From: Emergomyces orientalis
Taxonomy: Eukaryota; Ascomycota; Eurotiomycetes; Onygenales; Ajellomycetaceae
DNA: 64,000 bases
Direction: 5' to 3'
Assembly (NCBI GenBank): GCA_002110485.1
Contig: MOWL01000067.1
Location: forward strand, 62,001-126,000
Below the pieces are notes generated by a model. The model did not search any database. It was given only the letters and a program-made list of their open reading frames with translations, and had not been told where the DNA came from. The position numbers and the translations under genes were made by a program. Of this stretch, positions 58,186 through 64,000 are shown one piece after another (the stretch's first letter is position 1; each line of letters begins with the position of its first letter).

Positions 58186-61100
58186 ATGAACGAAATAAGC
58201 CTCGAGGATGCGCTGGGGGCAATTGGCTCCGACTTGCTAAAGAATCGTGTAGCAGGGCTTGAAGGTACTGCCGTCGTCTCTTTTACCTGTGGAGAGAGGG
58301 CTATGTGAATCAGGCTGACAGTAGCTGGGAAGATCTCAAACATATCCTTCTGCGGAATAGACAAACACCTAAGCTGTATGGCTTCCGATTCGCAATCTTT
58401 AAACTGTATCAAGTTACTAATATTGAGGGGTATCTGTTGCAGGAACCATCTCACTGACAAGGAATATCACACAATTTTCGAAACCTTGTTTCGGTTTATT
58501 TCAGCCGAGAAGTCCTCCTACAATCGCGCGAAGACGTCTGTTGCCAAATCTCCATCGGGAACGAGGCTCGCAACTTGTGCTTCTGCCCTTCGAACGACTG
58601 TTGAGCTCGGTGTACATAAAATTCGCTCCAAAACTGTGACGGCTTTGCTGTACCATGTCTCCGATGCGATCCAAAATCCAGGAGAAGCACTATGGGAGCC
58701 AATTAGCGGAGACTACATAAAGATTTTAAGGACAATATTGCAGTATCCGCCTCATTTGGAACATTTGAAAAAGGATGATTGGCATCACGTTGTTGATTTC
58801 TGTTTTCGAGCAATTGGTGTTAAGGAACCTAACCAAGGAAGCCATCTGAGCATTCAAAGTCGTACTCGTCTTCCATCTGAGAGTCTGGCGGATCCAGAGA
58901 GTCGTGCCAGTTCCGTCGAACCAGGCTCTCTTCGACGCAATCGAAATTCCCGTTCTGAGACTACTAGAAAGACTGACGAGCTAGAGACTTGTATTCAATT
59001 GTTGTGCTCTTCTCCTGCCGCCCCCATCATTGATGATGCTAGAAAGCTTCTTGATGGCCTAGTGGACTATCTGAGATCGCAGAATAGCATATCTAGGACT
59101 CCTCATGCAGCCTTTAGCGCATTGAATTCGGTCCTTGCAAAGTCGATAACGGATGACACTCTCCTGGCGAGAGAGACTTTGTTGAATGTCATCCCAATAA
59201 TTAAACGTTTCTGGCGTACTAAATCGGTTATCCTGAAGGATGAGATGCTGATAACGCTGATGCTTGGTCGACCTATTTTTCTGCAACTCAGCCTCTCATC
59301 CCCGCCGGATTCGTTTGTTGAATCACTCCAAAGCCTAACTGAGAGGCTATATCAAGAGTACATAAGGCAACCGGAAAAAGATTTCATGCAAGTTGACGAT
59401 TTGATATTTAATTTCGGCCCGATTCCTCGACCTATGGGGATCCGGATAATGGCCCCACGTTTGGGAGTTCTTAGGTCTGAACAAAATTGGACGACTTTGC
59501 AAGTAATTGCTGATTTTTCGATGCTCTTAGACAATATGTGCCATAGTCTAGGTAATGAGCCACAAACAACGGGAAGACCTAATAAGAAACAGCATCTCCT
59601 GTCAAGGAGATCGGATATTGTTCGCGAAGCCTCGACTGCTACAGGGTTAACGAGGATATGTGCGCTACAGCTGCTTCCATTTATTTTACTAGAACGGGAG
59701 CCCGAGGTTGAAGAGCTATCAACAATTCTAGAGCAGCTTACTGTAAACATTCTAGACGAAAACGGGTTTACTGCGTCATGGACCATGATAGCAATTGCAA
59801 GGTGCGTCCGATTAGTAGGAGATGTAAACGTGGTGTACTGATGATATATTCACAGCATAGCTAGTTGCGCTGCCGCTATATCGCAGGAATTACGACCATT
59901 GTGGACTCAGGTTTGGGAGCTGACTTCACGCACCGTAGCCTCTCCTGCCACATCTAGAGCTTCATGTAATTTGATGACGGCAATACTGCATTTCAAATTG
60001 CTTGATTACTCAATTGTGGTAGATACGACTGAATCAATGACATCCTCCGTTGACCTCAACGGTCCCTCAGGCATGACCGACTCTGCCTTGCTCATGTGGG
60101 CAACGATGGTGGAGTTCCGAACAAAAATCAATCCCGCACAGAGCCAAAATATGTCAAAGCAAATCTGCGCATGGATAAGAAATAGCTGTATGTCTGGTAG
60201 GCTATGCAAATGCTGCATCGAGTATTTTGCTGATACTGGAAATAGGGAGTTTGACTGACCGCATCAATACAATGCAAATTGCCACTTTTGCACGGCCTTT
60301 GGACCTCCTCAATCTCCTGATGAGCTGCACTGGGAGATATTTCCATTTTCCCCACCCTGTTCTTCCAGGGCCGCTTTGCAGGATCTCTAGGTGTTTCTTT
60401 AGACTCCGTCAGGATCACGAGCTGATTGACTATCTGCTTCTCGCCAATCGACAAAGTCATGCAAATGGGACTACGACTGATACATCCAGGCCTACTTCTA
60501 TTGGCTCTTCGGTGAAGCAACACCCTAATGACCAAGTTATTTTGGAGCTGCTTCAAGCGAAAGTAGACAGTTTCAGTCAAACGTGGACCCAGCTATGCAA
60601 TGATAAGCGCCAACACGTTACTATTGAAATCATTCAAATACTAGTTTCCCTTTGCCTAACAAGCACCATATTTACCGAGTGGCTTCCGTCGCCTGTTTCA
60701 TTTCGGTGTCAATATCTACAAAAAAGCACCGAAAAGCTTTGGATTAGCCTCTGCGGCTTTTTCTCGAGGAAGGAAGCGGAATTTCTTCACGCCTGCTTGG
60801 ATATTTTGTCCCAGATCATTTTGCCTTTGAAGCTATCGTTTGACACCAACGATCCTGTTTTGAAGGCAGCACAGCGGATCGCCCCCGAGTTGATTTCCGT
60901 CTTAGATCATCACAATGGTGCGGAGCGGGACTCTTCACATTCTACGACTGACCCAATGGACCTCGATGATCAATTTTCATCTCAAGAAAGCCACGCGAGA
61001 GATAGCGACTTTGCTCCGAAATTCGATCGAGAGGATACGCTTGCATATGGGGACCAGAATTCAGTTCGCCGCGCAACAGCAACTCACCTGTATATATTAT

Positions 61101-64000
61101 ATCATTTCGATGGCACACACAAGAGCTCCGAAATACCCAGGAATGAGAGCTTAGTTGATTATATCACATCCCTTGACGAGGCGGACATTCTAGCTTGTCG
61201 AGTCAATTTGGCAGCCCTTCTTGGCAGCTGGCCAAATATTTCTAGATCTGACGCCTACAGTTTGCTTGTTTTCTTCGGGGAAACAATCCTGCAGTCATAT
61301 GAGTTTAAGAGGTGTGAAGCTGCGTTATCCATCTGTGTTGAACTTACGACGGCTTTTGTTGATCTTTGGACTACTGACGAGGAGGACGAGCTTTTTGAAG
61401 CTGTTTTCGATCTTTACAACTGGTATACGCTAATAGTTGAAGAAAGACTGGGGTCATCAAGAGTCCTGATAAGGATTGCTACGTTGATGAAATGTATCCT
61501 GCGAGCTGACCCATTGTATCCGAGGGACAGTTCGAGGCCCTCACCGCGTACAAGCCTATTCAAGATCTTGCATGACGGGGATCTAACTGTGAAGTTCCAC
61601 TTGTCCAAGGTTCTTCCGTCGGTATTCGATCGGTTTATCTTAAAAGAGCATGACGCCATATTCGATGATGTTCTCGAGAACCTTCCTCGTGACTCTGACT
61701 GGAACGAGGGCATTGCATTACGCCTATACCTCCTAGCACAATTAGCGTCCAGATGGCATACCCTTCTACGTCGCGGAATATATCACATATTCGAAACCCC
61801 AGGGCACCTGCCTAATTCGGCACCCTATGCGAAGGCTTGTTTACGCGACGTCGCCCACTCCCTCGGCCTCAGTGATGCGAAAGAAATTTTTAAGCTCTTT
61901 GCCCCTCAGATGATATATACGTGGTTAGAAACGGAATCTTTGGGATCCATCCCGTTCACCATATTCGGCTATCAGACTCTTAATGATTTATTAATAGACG
62001 TCGAGGACGAAGTTGTAGCGCAAATTGTGATGCGCGGCAAGGACGATGAGATGACCGAGATTTCGGCTTGTTTGGGTGTGCCATTCGAAGAATTACTGGA
62101 GAACTGTTTTTATAAAGCTGAAGCATACTGTATTGCACGTGACATTAGCATCCCGCCTTCGCAGGACAGCCAACCAAAAGGAACCCAAAGCCGCATCAAG
62201 AAGATTCTGGGGGCAGAAAAATTTGGTTCCTTGCTGGAAAAAGACTTCCCCGAGACAATTGCCGTATTTTTCAAATGCGTGGATCAAACGGAACAGGTGG
62301 AAAGAGGCTTTGAAAAGCGGCCTCCTTTTAAATTCGCTCAAGATATCTGGAAGGACATTACAGGAAGAAGCTCATCAACAGCTGTTCTTCCCGCCAGCCA
62401 ACAGCCATCATTCCGAGCCAGATATCTCCTTGATGAGTTTGACTTTCTATGCGCGCGAAGCGGTTATGATCTCGAGACGATGTGGACACCCGCTTTAGTT
62501 TGTTTTGTTGCGAGATCATTGATAGAATCCATTCATCCATCCCTGGGCTCTTTACATGCCTGTGCCGTGATCCGGAAACTCAAGATTCTTGTGTGCATTG
62601 CTGGGCCAGTGGTTCTTGAAGAATATCCACTGGAAATGCTTTTGCATTGTCTGAGGTCATTCTTGTCTGATTTTCATTGTTCGGAAGATGCGATTGGACT
62701 GTTTTGGTACCTCATTGATAAAGGCAGGCAATACCTACTAGAAAACCCCTCTTTTATGACAGGGCTTGGGGTCTCGACTCTTGCTTCACTTCGGGGGTTC
62801 CTCTCCTCATCTCAGGAAAGCACCACTCAAGAGACACATTTTCGATCATCGTTGTCGAAAGCTCAAATTTTCCACGACTGGTTTGCAAAATTTTTGAATG
62901 AATATGAATCCCCAAAGTTTAGCAAGGAATCGGAGAAGTCGTTCCGAAATATTGTACGATCATCTCAACGCATTAATTTGGTCGGAAACGCTTCAAAAGG
63001 CACCTACGAGGGCGAGCTTATGGCAGGTCTTTTGCGAGATAGCGCGGCCAGTGACAGATTACTCGGTGCTCCAGCGACTGATTTGGTCTTTTCTCTTATT
63101 TGCAATGATTTCCAAAGACCAAACCACTTCCGAGATGACATTTTAGGGGAGGATCAAATTGCCGCAGCGAACGCGACGACTATCTGGAATACCATCCGGC
63201 ATCAAGATCACGGTTGCGGTTATCGTCTCTGGGCAGCTCGTGTATTGGGCCGAGCATATGCGTCGACGGGTGTGATCAATGACTCGATCCTCAGGGAAAC
63301 GCGACCATCTTCCTCTAACGATATGCCCGAACGAATTAGGTTTACATCTAAATTTTCCATTATCCGCATACTTTGTGATTCGTTATTCTCAAATAGTCGG
63401 CGGGATATTGGTCTCGCGGAGCGAGCCTTGCAGAACATTTTCACCAAACTCCCTTTAGATCCTGATCTTGGAGAGTCCGCATTAGCAATTCCTACTTCAC
63501 TTGTGAAGGCTCTTACCTGGACGCCATATTTATGTCCCGACTTGTCTTTGACCGCTTTTCAGAAGACCCAATTCAATCACGACATTCGATGGGTTCCCGA
63601 TGTATCCGCCGATGAATGGGCCCGTGATGTCACCCTCTGCCTAACGATCAAGGAAGCTGCTGATCCTATAATTAGTAGCTTACCAAAAGTTCTTTTTGAG
63701 GTACCAGCTCTTGCCATGAAACTTCTACCATGCATTCTGCACGACATGCTACTCTCCGAATATGAAGGTAAACAAACTGACCGTCAAGCTATCTCTGGTG
63801 TATTTCGTCAAGCATTCCGCGATGTACGGGAAACCACCTTCCCGCACATTCGGCTGATTATTCACTGTATTCTGTATCTGAGACACCAAAAAATTCCTCA
63901 GGAGATGACCTTGAATCAACGGGACGCTTGGCTGGACATAGATTACCTGGACGCCGCACATGCTGCTATTCAATGTCAAATGTATAAGACTTCCCTTCTT
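58186..64000 (+). CDS. TEL1: Tel1/ATM PI3K-like checkpoint kinase, N-terminal part (runs off the window)
   Basis: Tel1 (ATM) is recruited to DNA ends by MRN, signals double-strand breaks and maintains telomeres. Exons in the window are 58186-58264, 58333-58375, 58443-59801, 59856-60187 and 60246 onward, with GT...AG introns of only 54-68 nt. That encodes about 1856 residues, against a family length near 2900. The TAN-type N-terminal motif is rebuilt by splicing: LLKNRVAGLE-DLKHILLRNR, then L-NHLTDKEYHTIFETLFRF and YNRAKTSVAKSPSGTRLATC. The rest is HEAT-like solenoid, reaching the early FAT region (DYLDAAHAAIQCQMYKTSLL at the edge). The PI3K-like kinase and FATC domains lie beyond position 64000, so catalytic integrity cannot be judged. 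Exon 5 is open without a stop from 60246 to the edge. The gene diverges from Nup192. Confidence 0.92.

Overview
This window looks like nuclear chromosomal DNA of a filamentous ascomycete, most likely a eurotiomycete and possibly an onygenalean. That placement rests on the style of the recognised proteins and gene models, not on a database search. The supporting signs are genes with several short GT...AG introns (about 54-220 nt), two nuclear tRNA genes with canonical introns at position 37/38, long pyrimidine-rich leaders, many mono-, di- and trinucleotide tracts, and a decayed Pfs(PNP)-NACHT-ankyrin gene of a kind that is common in these fungi.

Layout, left to right. 1-6.5 kb: no gene I can support. 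6.5-8.0 kb (-): F-box protein. 8.8-10.5 kb (+): NAD kinase. 11.1-12.0 kb (+): TRAPP subunit Trs31/TRAPPC5. 13.4-14.9 kb (+): MFAP1-family splicing factor. 15.75 kb (+): intron-containing tRNA-Asp(GTC). 16.5-19.4 kb (-): NLR-like pseudogene with a nonsense codon, a damaged P-loop and three frame breaks. 19.4-22.1 kb: AT-rich, gene-poor DNA. 22.1-23.3 kb (+): Crh-type GH16 cell-wall transglycosylase. 23.3-28.6 kb: long gap rich in simple repeats. 28.6-29.6 kb (+): secreted peptidoglycan amidase (PGRP/amidase_2) with an actinobacterial/actinophage-type C-terminal module. 31.7 kb (-): intron-containing tRNA-Arg(TCT). 32.1-32.7 kb (+): RPA3. 33.6-37.5 kb (-): Ams2/Spt21-type GATA regulator. 38.4-39.2 kb (+): SmD2. 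41.3-42.4 kb (+): secreted, probably GPI-anchored orphan protein. 42.9-45.0 kb (-): dihydroxyacetone kinase. 48.9-51.9 kb (-): cullin-4. 52.5-57.8 kb (-): nucleoporin Nup192. 58.2 kb to the right edge (+): Tel1/ATM kinase, N-terminal part only.

Most genes are conserved single-copy housekeeping functions: splicing (MFAP1, SmD2), replication and genome surveillance (RPA3, Tel1, CUL4), histone-gene/centromere regulation (Ams2/Spt21), the nuclear pore (Nup192), vesicle tethering (Trs31) and cofactor or triose metabolism (NAD kinase, DAK). There is no gene cluster in the secondary-metabolite sense. Two divergent pairs, ams2/smd2 and nup192/tel1, share intergenic promoters.

The most unusual item is the peptidoglycan amidase. 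Its substrate does not exist in fungi, its zinc ligands and catalytic tyrosine are intact, it is intronless, and its C-terminal module resembles those of actinobacterial and actinophage lysins. It is a candidate secreted antibacterial enzyme gained by horizontal transfer. Other points of interest are an active-site variant dihydroxyacetone kinase, a PIP-degron-like motif in the N-terminal tail of cullin-4, a GATA finger split by about 69 residues, the ruined NLR gene beside a tRNA, and two short palindrome-like motifs that recur in intergenic DNA.
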